Shown here: in pieces, positions 33,869 through 42,420 of the stretch
Layout: each line of letters begins with the position of its first letter
Numbering within the stretch: position 1 is the stretch's first letter
Translations under genes and position numbers: made by a program
Notes under the pieces: model-generated
Database searches by the model: none
The model's input: the letters and a program-made list of their open reading frames with translations, nothing else
Told to the model about the DNA's origin: nothing
Source of the DNA: CAWJFJ01 sp963800065
GTDB taxonomy: Bacteria > Actinomycetota > Acidimicrobiia > Acidimicrobiales > UBA8190
Reading direction: 5' to 3'
NCBI GenBank assembly: GCA_963800065.1
Contig: CAWCZO010000008.1
Span: 558,001-622,000 of the forward strand
DNA: 64,000 nt

Positions 33869-36003
33869 GCGGGGGGCCGGGAGCCGGCGGGTTCGCGCCG
33901 ATCCGGGCCCGCCTGCCGGCCCGGGAGCGGTTGGCCCGCCGGGCGGCGCTGGCGGTGAGCGCGGCGTCGCGGCGACTCGGACGCGGCGGCGGTTCCGTCA
34001 TCGGCGGACGGATCGGTCTGCTCCTGGCGCCCGACCTCCTCGGCTTGCTGGCGGCGGACCGGCGGGTGGCCCTGGTGAGCGGGACCAACGGCAAGACGAC
34101 GACCACTCACCTTCTGGCCGCCGCCCTGGGCGGCGCTCCGTCGGTGGCCACGTCGAGAGCGGGCGCCAACATGCCCCCCGGACTGGTCGTGGCCCTGGCC
34201 GAGTCGCCGCCGGGGGCACCGGCCGTCCTCGAGGTCGACGAGGCCTACCTCGACGCCGTGGCGGGGGCGGTGGCGCCGCAGGTGGTGGCCCTGCTCAACC
34301 TGTCGCGCGATCAGCTCGACCGCGTGGGCGAGGTCCGGATGACGGCGAACCGCTGGCGCCACGCCCTGTCCGGTCTCGAGACCACCGTGGTGGCCAACGC
34401 CGACGACCCCCTGGTGGTGTGGGCGGCCGGCGCCGCCCGCAAGGTGGTCTGGGTGGCGGCCGGCCTCCTGTGGCAGGGCGACGCCGTCGGCTGCCCGGCC
34501 TGCGACGGGCAGATCGTCTTCCCCGGTCCGGACCCGGCGTCCGAGGGATGGTCGTGCCCGTGCGGCTTCTCCCGTCCCCATCCCGACGCCCGCGTGGCGG
34601 GCCACGAACTCGTCACCGCCGACGGACGGCACCTTTCCCTGGATCTTCGTCTGCCGAGCCGCGCCAACCGCGCCAACGCCGCCGTGGCGGCCGTCGCCGC
34701 CGGTGTCCTCGGGGTGGACGAAGCCGGCGCCTTGCGGTCCATGGCGCCGGTCACCGACGTCGAAGGCCGCTTCGCCACGGTGACCCACGGCGCCGTGACG
34801 GCCCGTCTGCTGCTGGCCAAGAACCCGGCCGGATGGGCGGAGCTCCTCGACATGCTCGCCGGCGGGACCGATCCGGTGGTGATCGGAATAAACGCCCGGA
34901 CCGCCGACGGCCACGACCCCTCCTGGTTGTGGGATGTCGCCTTCGAACGCCTGGCCGGCCGGACGGTCGTGGCCACCGGCGACCGGCGCGGCGACCTGGC
35001 CGTGCGCCTGCGTTACGCCGGGGTGGCCCACATGACGGTCCCCCGACAGATCGACGCCCTCGGTGCGTCGGGGGCCGACCGGGTGGAGTACGTGGGGAAC
35101 TACACCGCCTTCCAGGACCTCCGCCGAGCTCTGGCCCGGGGTGACGACGCCGGGGCGTCGACCGGTCCGGTGGTGCCGGCGCTCCCGGTGCCCACGGCGA
35201 CGGCGTCGTCGCACGGCGGCCCCTCCGTCCTCCGGGTGGTCGTGATCTACCCCGATCTCCTCGGCACCTACGGTGACGCCGGCAACGGCCGGGTGCTGGC
35301 CGCCCGCGCCGCCTGGCGGGGCATTCCGGTGGAGCTCGTTCTGGCCCTGTCGGATTCCGAACTCCCGGCCGGTGGCGACATCTACTGTGTCGGCGGCGGT
35401 GAGGACGGTCCCCAGGTCCAGGCGGCCGAACGGCTGGCCGCCGGAGTCCTGCACCGGGCGGTGGCCGGGGGCGCCACCGTCCTGGCCGTCTGCGCCGGAT
35501 ACCAGATCATGGGCTCCTCGTTTCCCGGTCCCGACGGGGGTCCCCACGACGGCGCCGGTCTGCTCGACGTCGTCACCGAGAGGGGCGCGGGGCGGCGTGC
35601 CGTCGGTGAGCTCGTGGCCGACCCCCTCGCCCTCCCCCCCGGGGTGGCGGAAGCGGAGGGACTGCCCCCCGGGCTGCGGCTCGATCGGCTCACCGGCTTC
35701 GAGAACCACGCCGGGGTCACGCGCATCGGCCCGTCGGCGCGCCCGCTGGGGCGTGTCGTCACCGGGGTGGGCAACGGCGCCGGATCGGGAACCGACGGGG
35801 CATGGTCGGGGCGGATCATCGGGACCTACCTGCACGGTCCGGTCCTGGCCCGCAATCCCACCCTGGCCGACACCCTTCTCGCTCTGGCCACGGGAACGGC
35901 GCCGGCCCCTCTCGACGACGGGGAGGAAGAGGCGCTGCACGGCGAACGTCTCCGGGCCGCCGCCGGCGCCGGCCCTCGTCTTCTCCGGACGCGGCGCTCG
36001 TGA
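33865..36003 (+). CDS. MurT-GatD fusion: lipid II isoglutaminyl synthase in one chain
   Basis: A 712-residue protein uniting two enzymes that are separate subunits elsewhere. Residues 1-430 are MurT: Mur ligase ATP motif GTNGKTTT (73-80), zinc-ribbon cysteines C210/C213/C231/C233, and the C-terminal DPSWLWD (351-357). After a ~25-residue linker, residues 457-700 are GatD: VVVIYPDLLGTYGDAGN, the glutaminase nucleophile Cys543 in VCAGYQIMG, and His657 in YLHGPVLARNP. MurT/GatD amidates D-Glu of the lipid II stem peptide using Gln. The frame runs on without a stop between the parts. The GTG start overlaps the previous stop (GTGA). Confidence 0.9.
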   Translation: MSGGPGAGGFAPIRARLPARERLARRAALAVSAASRRLGRGGGSVIGGRIGLLLAPDLLGLLAADRRVALVSGTNGKTTTTHLLAAALGGAPSVATSRAGANMPPGLVVALAESPPGAPAVLEVDEAYLDAVAGAVAPQVVALLNLSRDQLDRVGEVRMTANRWRHALSGLETTVVANADDPLVVWAAGAARKVVWVAAGLLWQGDAVGCPACDGQIVFPGPDPASEGWSCPCGFSRPHPDARVAGHELVTADGRHLSLDLRLPSRANRANAAVAAVAAGVLGVDEAGALRSMAPVTDVEGRFATVTHGAVTARLLLAKNPAGWAELLDMLAGGTDPVVIGINARTADGHDPSWLWDVAFERLAGRTVVATGDRRGDLAVRLRYAGVAHMTVPRQIDALGASGADRVEYVGNYTAFQDLRRALARGDDAGASTGPVVPALPVPTATASSHGGPSVLRVVVIYPDLLGTYGDAGNGRVLAARAAWRGIPVELVLALSDSELPAGGDIYCVGGGEDGPQVQAAERLAAGVLHRAVAGGATVLAVCAGYQIMGSSFPGPDGGPHDGAGLLDVVTERGAGRRAVGELVADPLALPPGVAEAEGLPPGLRLDRLTGFENHAGVTRIGPSARPLGRVVTGVGNGAGSGTDGAWSGRIIGTYLHGPVLARNPTLADTLLALATGTAPAPLDDGEEEALHGERLRAAAGAGPRLLRTRRS

Positions 36004-36090
36004 CGGCCCTTACCGGGGTCTACGCCGCCGCCACCGATTGACAGCCGTCACCGACAGCCGTCGCCGACTCACAGCGGTCACGACTGGCGA

Positions 36091-36993
36091 TCAGCGGCCC
36101 GACACCGCCCAGCGGCCGTCGTCGTCCTCGCCGGTCTCGGCGGGGTCGGGTCCGAGGGCCCACGCCCGGCGCCATGCCGCGGCGTCGGGTCCGCGCGGTG
36201 ACGGGGTCGTCCCGGCGGCCGCCCGCCGGCGGGCTGTCCACCAGTCGGTGCGGCCTTCGTCGGCCATGGTGGCGAGCGTCGTCTCGATACGCGTCCCGAA
36301 ACGGCGGGCGTCCTCGCCCTCGGCGGGGGAGAGCTGCGTGGCGAAGGTGATCCGGGTCCGGTGGCGCCGCAGCCGCCCGCCGTCCTTGGGCAGGATCCGC
36401 CAGGTGCCCTCGATGTGGACGGGGACAACGGGCCGGCCCGTCCGCCGGGCCAGATAGGCCGCTCCGCCGCGGAACTCCTGGAACCAGCCGTCGGGGGAGC
36501 GCCCGCCCTCGGGGAAGATGATCAGGTTCCATCCCTCCTCGATGAGACCGGCGGCGGTGTCGGCCGACTTCCGGTTCACCTTGTGCCGCTCGATGGGGAT
36601 GGCCCCGAGACCGAGGGCGAACAGATGTGCCTTCCAGCGGCGGTCGAAGAAGTAGTCCGCCGCCCCCACCACCACCGCCTTGTGCCGGAATCGTCGGGGC
36701 AGGATGGCGAGCAGGAGGCCGGTGTCGAGGTGGCTGGCATGGTTGGCCACGAAGATGGCGGGGGGATCGACCAGCTCCAGCATCTCGGCCCCCCGCACCT
36801 CGGGGGAGGCGACGGCGTGGGCCAGGGGACGGGTCACGTTGTCGAGCAGCATGGCCCGCACCAGGCGGGCCGGATAGCGGCGCGACCACTCGGTGTCGTA
36901 GTCGACACCGAGCTTCCGGTCGGCGGCGTCGCGCTCGACGCCGCCGGGCCAGTGGGGCGACGACCACGGGAACCGGGCCCGTGTGACTGCCAT
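36091..36993 (-). CDS. PlsC-type lysophospholipid acyltransferase
   Basis: A 300-residue acyltransferase that would move an acyl group onto a lysolipid or alcohol. The HX4D motif is NHASHLD (84-90), followed by the family's second and third blocks: LGAIPIERHK and IIFPEGGRSPDG, then VVPVHIEGT. It has a Gly/Pro/Arg-rich C-terminal tail of ~70 residues. It is the last gene of a reverse-strand operon: its ATG overlaps the stop of the LarA-like gene (an in-frame GTG lies at 36996). The link with an acyl reductase and alcohol dehydrogenase suggests lipid or ester formation. Confidence 0.87.
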   Translation of the reverse strand: MAVTRARFPWSSPHWPGGVERDAADRKLGVDYDTEWSRRYPARLVRAMLLDNVTRPLAHAVASPEVRGAEMLELVDPPAIFVANHASHLDTGLLLAILPRRFRHKAVVVGAADYFFDRRWKAHLFALGLGAIPIERHKVNRKSADTAAGLIEEGWNLIIFPEGGRSPDGWFQEFRGGAAYLARRTGRPVVPVHIEGTWRILPKDGGRLRRHRTRITFATQLSPAEGEDARRFGTRIETTLATMADEGRTDWWTARRRAAAGTTPSPRGPDAAAWRRAWALGPDPAETGEDDDGRWAVSGR

Positions 36994-38579
36994 CACGACA
37001 CGTCCGCCATGAGCAGCGGCGGGGAGTGCAGATGGGTGAGCGACGGATCGCGCCCCACGACGTCACCGGCCAGCTCCAGGGCGTCGGCCATGGTGGAGGC
37101 CGGCGTGAAACCGAGGCGCCGCACGGCGGCCCGGTCCCCGCCCACCACGATCACCCCGCCCAGGTGCTCCAGCGCGTGCGCGCACCAGTACCACATGTAG
37201 AAGGGATGGACGCCGTGATAGGCGTTCCCGGTGCGGTAGAGGTGGACGTACCAGGGGTCGGTGGCGTAGGCCTCCTCGTATTTCCCCACCTCGGCCGGGT
37301 CCGTCGTCTCCGACAGGACCTGCTCGAAGAAGTCGATGTAGCTGGGATGGTGCCCGGGATGGAAGGCCCACGGCGTCGGATGGCTCATGATGACCACGCC
37401 GCCTTCCCGGACCAGAGGCCGGCCCCGGTACATGTTGAAGAAGTAGCCGAGCCCCAGACAGGCCACCAGGATGGGATTCATGATCGAGTTCACGTTGTAG
37501 GGGCAGATGAAGGGGAGTCCCAGGGTGAGGACGTCGGTCTGACCCTCGACGGAGACGAGCTGCTGGGCGTAGACGTTCTCGGTGGTCCGGGCGTGCACGG
37601 CTTCCACCTCTCCCGCCTGCACGCTGGTGATCCGGTAGGGCGAGCGCACGGAGTGGAAGATCTGTCGGGCCAGGCGGTCGGGCGTGCGGGCCAGCGCCGC
37701 CGACGTGGCCACGAAGGCGGTTCGGTCGCGCGCCGACCACTCCCATTCGCGACGCTGGAGGAACCGCAACTGGGGTGGGAAGGTGTCGGTGTTGAGGTTG
37801 GTCTCGATCTGGAAGACCTTCACCCCGGCGTCGGCGATCAGCCGACCCATCCGCCAGTTCGACGAGTGCAGCTCCGAGCGGTGCTGGTCCATGAAGGAGC
37901 GGCTGTGCTGCATCGTCTTGGCGTTGTGGTGGTGCCGGAGGCTGCGGTAGCTGGCCAGGCCCGTGGCCACCGACTTGTGACCGCCGTCCATGGCCACCAG
38001 GTTGATGTTGACGTAGACGAGGAGGTCCGACGTGGCCGCCCTCTTGTTGATCTCGACGTCCTCGCCGTGATCGGTGAGTCCCAGATGGACCAGGTTCTCG
38101 GGGTCCTCGGCGTCGTGCTGCTGGAGAAGCCCGTGCGGCTCGAAGGCGTCGTAGATGCGGTCACCCACGGCGTGGCGCAGCTCCGCCTCGGTCAGCCGGC
38201 GGTGCAACGCCAGGGCACAGATGAGGACCACGTCGTCGACCCCGGCCTCGGCGGCGAGGTCGAGGACCTGCTCGATCACCAGCTGGCGGGCGTCGGGGCT
38301 GCGCATGGGAGGCAACGGCAGCGACACGTCGTCGAAGGCGATGGTGAGGCGCATCCCCGGACGCAGCAGCGCCGGCAGCGGCTCGGCGTCGCCGAGGGGA
38401 TGGAGCAGGGCGTGGCGGATGGTCCCCACCGGATCGGTCAGAGGATCGAGCGGCTCGGGCGGGTACAGCACCCGACTGCCGGTGGGCAGGCGTTCCAGAC
38501 GGAAGCTCTCCCCGTGCCAGAACATCGTGGGCGGGGTCGATCGGTCGACCTCGAGGACGAATCCCGGTCTGGGGCTCAT
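36993..38579 (-). CDS. LarA-family (DUF2088) protein, lactate-racemase-like
   Basis: A 528-residue protein. The N-terminal half has the LarA pattern: RLTIAFDDVSLPLPPM, LIEQVLDLAAEAGVDDVVLICALALHRR, the histidine-rich GLTDHGEDVEIN, and DLLVYVNINLVAMDGGHKSVATGL. LarA racemases use a nickel-pincer cofactor made by LarB/C/E, none of which is seen in the window. The C-terminal half (LPFICPYNVNSIMNPILVACLGLGYFF) is a long extension not found in short LarA proteins. ATG 38579 overlaps the stop of the alcohol dehydrogenase gene. Its substrate in this lipid operon is unknown. Confidence 0.8.
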   Translation of the reverse strand: MSPRPGFVLEVDRSTPPTMFWHGESFRLERLPTGSRVLYPPEPLDPLTDPVGTIRHALLHPLGDAEPLPALLRPGMRLTIAFDDVSLPLPPMRSPDARQLVIEQVLDLAAEAGVDDVVLICALALHRRLTEAELRHAVGDRIYDAFEPHGLLQQHDAEDPENLVHLGLTDHGEDVEINKRAATSDLLVYVNINLVAMDGGHKSVATGLASYRSLRHHHNAKTMQHSRSFMDQHRSELHSSNWRMGRLIADAGVKVFQIETNLNTDTFPPQLRFLQRREWEWSARDRTAFVATSAALARTPDRLARQIFHSVRSPYRITSVQAGEVEAVHARTTENVYAQQLVSVEGQTDVLTLGLPFICPYNVNSIMNPILVACLGLGYFFNMYRGRPLVREGGVVIMSHPTPWAFHPGHHPSYIDFFEQVLSETTDPAEVGKYEEAYATDPWYVHLYRTGNAYHGVHPFYMWYWCAHALEHLGGVIVVGGDRAAVRRLGFTPASTMADALELAGDVVGRDPSLTHLHSPPLLMADVS

Positions 38580-39820
38580 CAGGTCAGTCCTTTCCGGCGG
38601 CGGGGGTACAGCTCGAAGACGACCTTCACGGCGCCCCGGCGGCCGGCCGCTCCGGCGTGGGCCACGGCCTCCTCGAAGCGCTCCAGGGGGTAGCGGGCCG
38701 AGACCAGGCGCCCGAGACGGGCGGCGGCCACGACCTCCATGGCGATGTCGAAGGTCCGCCGGACCGTCTGCCCCGACCGCTCGGAGCCGTAGGCGTAGGC
38801 GCCGGCCAGGGACACCTCGCGGTGCCACAGCGGAGCCAGGTCGACCGACACCCTCCCGGGCATCCCCACCAGGACGATCCGGCCCCGGGGCCGCACCATG
38901 GCCAGCGACTGGGCCAGCGAGTCGGCGCTCCCCACACAATCGACCACCACGTCGGCCCCACCGGTCAGATGACCGGACGTGGTGAGCGAGCGTGACCGGC
39001 GCCGGACGGCCCGGGTCAGCTGCGGCGGGGTCACGGCCAGGTCGGCCCCCAGTTCCCCGGCCAGATCCCGCTGGTGCGCGTACTTGGCTCCCACCAGCAG
39101 TGCGCCGGGGGTAGCCAGTTGCCGCAGGGCCGCCGTGGTGGTGAGCCCCACCGTCCCGCCGCCCAGAACGGCGACGGTCTCCCCCGGTTCGACGCCACCG
39201 GCCAGAGCGGCGTGCACGGCGCAGGCCGTCGGTTCGATCATCACGGCGTCGTCGTCGGAGAGGGAGTCGGGGACGCGATGGAGCTGGCTCCGGTGAGCGA
39301 CGAGCCCGGCATGCGACCACCCGCCACCGGTGTCGGCGCAGAAGCCGATCTGCAGTCCGGGTGCGAGGTGCCCGAAGGCCACCCGCTCGCACCCGCCCAC
39401 GCGGCGCTCGGCACAGGCCGAGCAGGGGGGCTCGATCCCGCGGGCGGTACACCCGAGGACCGGCTCCACCACCACCCGGGTGCCCGCCGCCAACGGTTCG
39501 TCACCGGCACCGTCACCGGCCCTGTCGCCGTCACCCTCCTCCACCACACCGACGACCTCGTGGCCGGGGACGAAGGGAAAGCTCACGATGTCCTCGAAAT
39601 ACCGTGAGCTGCGCCCGTCCAACGTGGCCAGGTCCGACCCGCAGATCCCGGCCAGGAGGGGTCGCACCCGGTACCAGTCGGGAGCGGGCAGTTGGGGGGC
39701 GTCGACCTCGGTGAGACGCAGCGGCCCCACCGCCGCGCTCGTCCCCGAGCCGCCGATGGACGAGACCAGGCGGGCGGCGGCGAACCGGGGGAGGCTCCGC
39801 TCGACCACGAGACCCTTCAC
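38579..39820 (-). CDS. zinc-dependent alcohol dehydrogenase
   Basis: A 413-residue medium-chain dehydrogenase. Catalytic zinc ligands are in GICGSD (Cys60) and GHE (87-89). The structural-zinc lobe has cysteines in CTARGIEPPCSACAERRVGGC. The Rossmann motif AVLGGGTVGLTTTAALRQL binds NAD(P). It lies second in the operon, overlapping its neighbours by 4 and 1 bp. With the acyl reductase upstream it would complete acyl-CoA to aldehyde to alcohol conversion, or run in the oxidising direction. Its actual substrate is inferred from context only. Confidence 0.87.
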   Translation of the reverse strand: MKGLVVERSLPRFAAARLVSSIGGSGTSAAVGPLRLTEVDAPQLPAPDWYRVRPLLAGICGSDLATLDGRSSRYFEDIVSFPFVPGHEVVGVVEEGDGDRAGDGAGDEPLAAGTRVVVEPVLGCTARGIEPPCSACAERRVGGCERVAFGHLAPGLQIGFCADTGGGWSHAGLVAHRSQLHRVPDSLSDDDAVMIEPTACAVHAALAGGVEPGETVAVLGGGTVGLTTTAALRQLATPGALLVGAKYAHQRDLAGELGADLAVTPPQLTRAVRRRSRSLTTSGHLTGGADVVVDCVGSADSLAQSLAMVRPRGRIVLVGMPGRVSVDLAPLWHREVSLAGAYAYGSERSGQTVRRTFDIAMEVVAAARLGRLVSARYPLERFEEAVAHAGAAGRRGAVKVVFELYPRRRKGLT

Positions 39821-42399
39821 CGGTCACCCGCCGACGCCGACCCCGATCCGGCCGACCCCGATCCGGCCGACAGGGTGTCGAGGGCGCCCTCGAGGCGGGC
39901 CCACCAGCGCGAGACGCCGTGATCGAGGGGTCCCATGGGCAGGACGGGGCGGCCGCCCCCACCCCCCGCCTTCTCCCAGTGCTCCACGTGCCACCCCCGG
40001 CGCCGGGCTACGGCGGCCAGGCGCGCCTCGGGGTTCACCGCCACCGGGAACCCGACGCACTCGAGCAGGGGCAGGTCCGACGTCGAGTCGGCGTAGGCCA
40101 CGGACTCGCCCAGGTCGATGCCCGTGTCCGCCGCGTACTGGGCCAGCACCAGAGCGCGCGCCTCACCGGTGGGGGGGCGACTGTCGAGCCGACCGGTGAA
40201 CCGTCCGGCCCCGTCGACCCCGAGCGAGGCGCACACCACCTCGTCGAACAGTGGTCGCAGAGGTTCGACCACGAAGTCCAGGGCACCGGTGATGAGCACC
40301 GTTCGGTGACCGAGGGCACGGTGGGCGCGGACCCGGGCGAACCCGGCCGGGAACGACTTGGTGAGGAGCATCCGGTTGAACAGCTCCCACGAGTCGTGGC
40401 GCAACATCTCGGCCGACGCCCCGTCGTAGCGGCGGTAGAAACTGCGGAGGAAATCGCCGCGGTCGCGGCGGTCCAGGGCGAGCAGGGCCGGCGCCTCGCG
40501 GAGCAGGCGGGCGGTGAACGTGACGCGCTCGCCGGCGGGGAGATGGCGGCTGGCCAGCCAGGCGTAGGACTCGACGACGTTGGAGGCGATCAGCGTGTTC
40601 TCGAGGTCGAAGGCGGCCAGATGCCGGTCGGGCGACAGGATGGCGCTCTCGGACCGGGCCGACCGGCTGACCATGGTGGACTTCGCCGGCGTCGACCGGA
40701 CGCGGGCGTGGTCGACGACGGACGGGAGATGGACGTCGTGGACGTAGTGGGGCCACATGATGACGCCGGGATCGAAGCAGAAGATCTCCTGCTCGGCCGG
40801 CGCCAGCCGCTCCCACAACTGAATGAGACGGTCGACACGGAAGTGCGCCTCGGTCTCGGTGTAGGCGCCGTAGAGCTCGACGTACCCGAGGGCCCGTTCG
40901 GCGCGCGTGTGCTGATCTTCGATGCGGGCGGCCAGATCGGCACGCTCCCCCCGCACCGGGAGGACGGCGAGGACGCGCTCGGCCACCGCCAAGGCGGTGG
41001 TGGCCCGTCGCAGTTGGCGCTGGACGCGACCGCGTCCGGGGAACGACCACTCGGGGACGACGATCGGTTGCCCGTCGGCGTCGTAGAGAGGGTGCTCGGT
41101 GAACCACGACTGCACCAGGTCGACGAGCTGTCCGTAGCGCAGGGGGTTCCGGACGCTCGAGGCCACCTGGTAGACGCTGGCGCCGGCGGGGTCGGGCCCG
41201 GCCGCGGCCACGGCCACGATGGCGGCCACCACCAGGTCGACGGGGACGACGTCGACGATCCCCTCGGGGATTCCGGGGAACTCCTTCAACAGCCCCCGGG
41301 CGTAGGAGATGATGATCGGCTCGGCCATCCGGAATCCCCGGATCCAGCCCGGCCGGGGTTCGGCCAGGGCCGACTCGATGATCGAGGGGCGGACCACGGT
41401 GACGGGGGTCTCGGCGTGGGAGGCGACGAGAGCACGCTCGCCCAGTGCCTTGGTGAAGGCATAGGCATCGGGCCACCCGAGAGCCTGGGCCCGCGACCGA
41501 CCGGCCTCGACCAGCTGTTTGCGCACCCAGTCGTCGCGCAGCTTCTCGGCCCGTTCGGCCAGGACGTGCGCCCCGGCCGCGCCCAGCTCGGCCCGGGCGG
41601 CCTTGGTGAAGCGCCCGAGAGGTCCGGGACGGCGCGACTCGGCCTCGAGGTCGTGGCGCAGGCGTCGCGCCGAATCGATCTCGGCGGCGATGTCGACCTC
41701 GGTGGTCACCGTCGTGTGGGTCCGCGCCCTCGCTCCCGAGCTCACCGCCTCGGTGAACAGGGTCTCGGTGGCCTGGCCCTGATGGGTTCCGGCCACGTAG
41801 GCGGTCGACACGGTGACGAGGTGGGTGCGGGAACGCCCGGGGCACGTGTCGCGCCGCGTCCCGGCCACGGCCTCGATGGCGGTAGCCACGCGTGACGGCC
41901 CCAGGAGGTTGACCTCGACGGCGGTGTCGAGGGGGGCGTCGAAGGAGACGGTGGCCGCCGAATGGACGACGGTGTCGCACGACGCCAGGACACGCCGCCC
42001 CTCGTCGTCGAGGCCAAGCCCGTCCCGGCTGACGTCGCCCGACACCGAGACCAGGCGGCGTTCGACACGGTCGGCGAAACCGTCGCCCCACTCGGCGCGC
42101 AGGCGGTCGAAGCAGTCGTTGCGGAGGATCTCCCGGGCCGTCCGCTGGGCCGCCGACAGGCGGCGGGTGGGACGGACGAGGACGACGACCTCGCAGTCGG
42201 GGACCGAGCGCAGCAGGCGCTCGACCACGGCCGTGCCCAGGAATCCGGTGGCCCCCGTCACCAGGATCCGGGTCCCGGCCAGGCCGGCGGTCACGCCCAG
42301 CGCACCCGTCGGCGGCGTCGGCGCCTCGGGGTCTGCGGTCGGCCCCTGGCCACCGTCGTCCACCGGGCTCGGGGGAGGGGTACGCACCTCGGGCACCAT
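39817..42399 (-). CDS. fatty acyl-CoA reductase-like SDR fused to a HAD-IB domain
   Basis: An 860-residue protein. The N-terminal ~530 residues are an extended SDR of the male-sterility/acyl-CoA reductase type: GATGFLG (49-55), LVTVSTAYVAG, an active-site YAFTKALGE, and C-terminal helices. Residues ~590-800 are a HAD-IB domain: motif I reads FDLENTL (D598, E600), so the usual second Asp is Glu; VLITGALDFVVEPL and YADSTSDLPLL are present. The tail is Gly/Ser-rich. The first 36 residues are low-complexity, so GTG 42294 may be the true start. It would reduce acyl-CoA to a fatty aldehyde or alcohol. Confidence 0.83.
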   Translation of the reverse strand: MVPEVRTPPPSPVDDGGQGPTADPEAPTPPTGALGVTAGLAGTRILVTGATGFLGTAVVERLLRSVPDCEVVVLVRPTRRLSAAQRTAREILRNDCFDRLRAEWGDGFADRVERRLVSVSGDVSRDGLGLDDEGRRVLASCDTVVHSAATVSFDAPLDTAVEVNLLGPSRVATAIEAVAGTRRDTCPGRSRTHLVTVSTAYVAGTHQGQATETLFTEAVSSGARARTHTTVTTEVDIAAEIDSARRLRHDLEAESRRPGPLGRFTKAARAELGAAGAHVLAERAEKLRDDWVRKQLVEAGRSRAQALGWPDAYAFTKALGERALVASHAETPVTVVRPSIIESALAEPRPGWIRGFRMAEPIIISYARGLLKEFPGIPEGIVDVVPVDLVVAAIVAVAAAGPDPAGASVYQVASSVRNPLRYGQLVDLVQSWFTEHPLYDADGQPIVVPEWSFPGRGRVQRQLRRATTALAVAERVLAVLPVRGERADLAARIEDQHTRAERALGYVELYGAYTETEAHFRVDRLIQLWERLAPAEQEIFCFDPGVIMWPHYVHDVHLPSVVDHARVRSTPAKSTMVSRSARSESAILSPDRHLAAFDLENTLIASNVVESYAWLASRHLPAGERVTFTARLLREAPALLALDRRDRGDFLRSFYRRYDGASAEMLRHDSWELFNRMLLTKSFPAGFARVRAHRALGHRTVLITGALDFVVEPLRPLFDEVVCASLGVDGAGRFTGRLDSRPPTGEARALVLAQYAADTGIDLGESVAYADSTSDLPLLECVGFPVAVNPEARLAAVARRRGWHVEHWEKAGGGGGRPVLPMGPLDHGVSRWWARLEGALDTLSAGSGSAGSGSASAGDR

Positions 42400-42404
42400 C
42401 TCTG

Positions 42405-42420
42405 TCTACCATATGGTAGA
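42405..42420. promoter_or_regulatory. 16-bp perfect palindrome, probable TetR operator
   Basis: TCTACCATATGGTAGA is a perfect palindrome lying between the divergent acyl-reductase gene (start 42399) and TetR gene (start 42420). Size and position are those of TetR-family operators, so the regulator probably controls itself and the reverse-strand lipid operon. The last base of the palindrome is the A of the TetR ATG, so the tetR transcript may be leaderless. Confidence 0.7.

Noticed and set aside
33298..35940. 880-codon reverse-strand open frame opposite MurT-GatD
   Set aside because: It is a shadow of two real genes in very GC-rich DNA. The translation is Arg/Gly/His-rich without family motifs, and it crosses the boundary between HAD-PlsC and MurT-GatD.
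40163..42412. 749-codon frame overlapping the acyl-reductase gene
   Set aside because: Same strand, different frame; Arg/Pro-rich and without motifs, while the chosen frame has intact SDR and HAD signatures.
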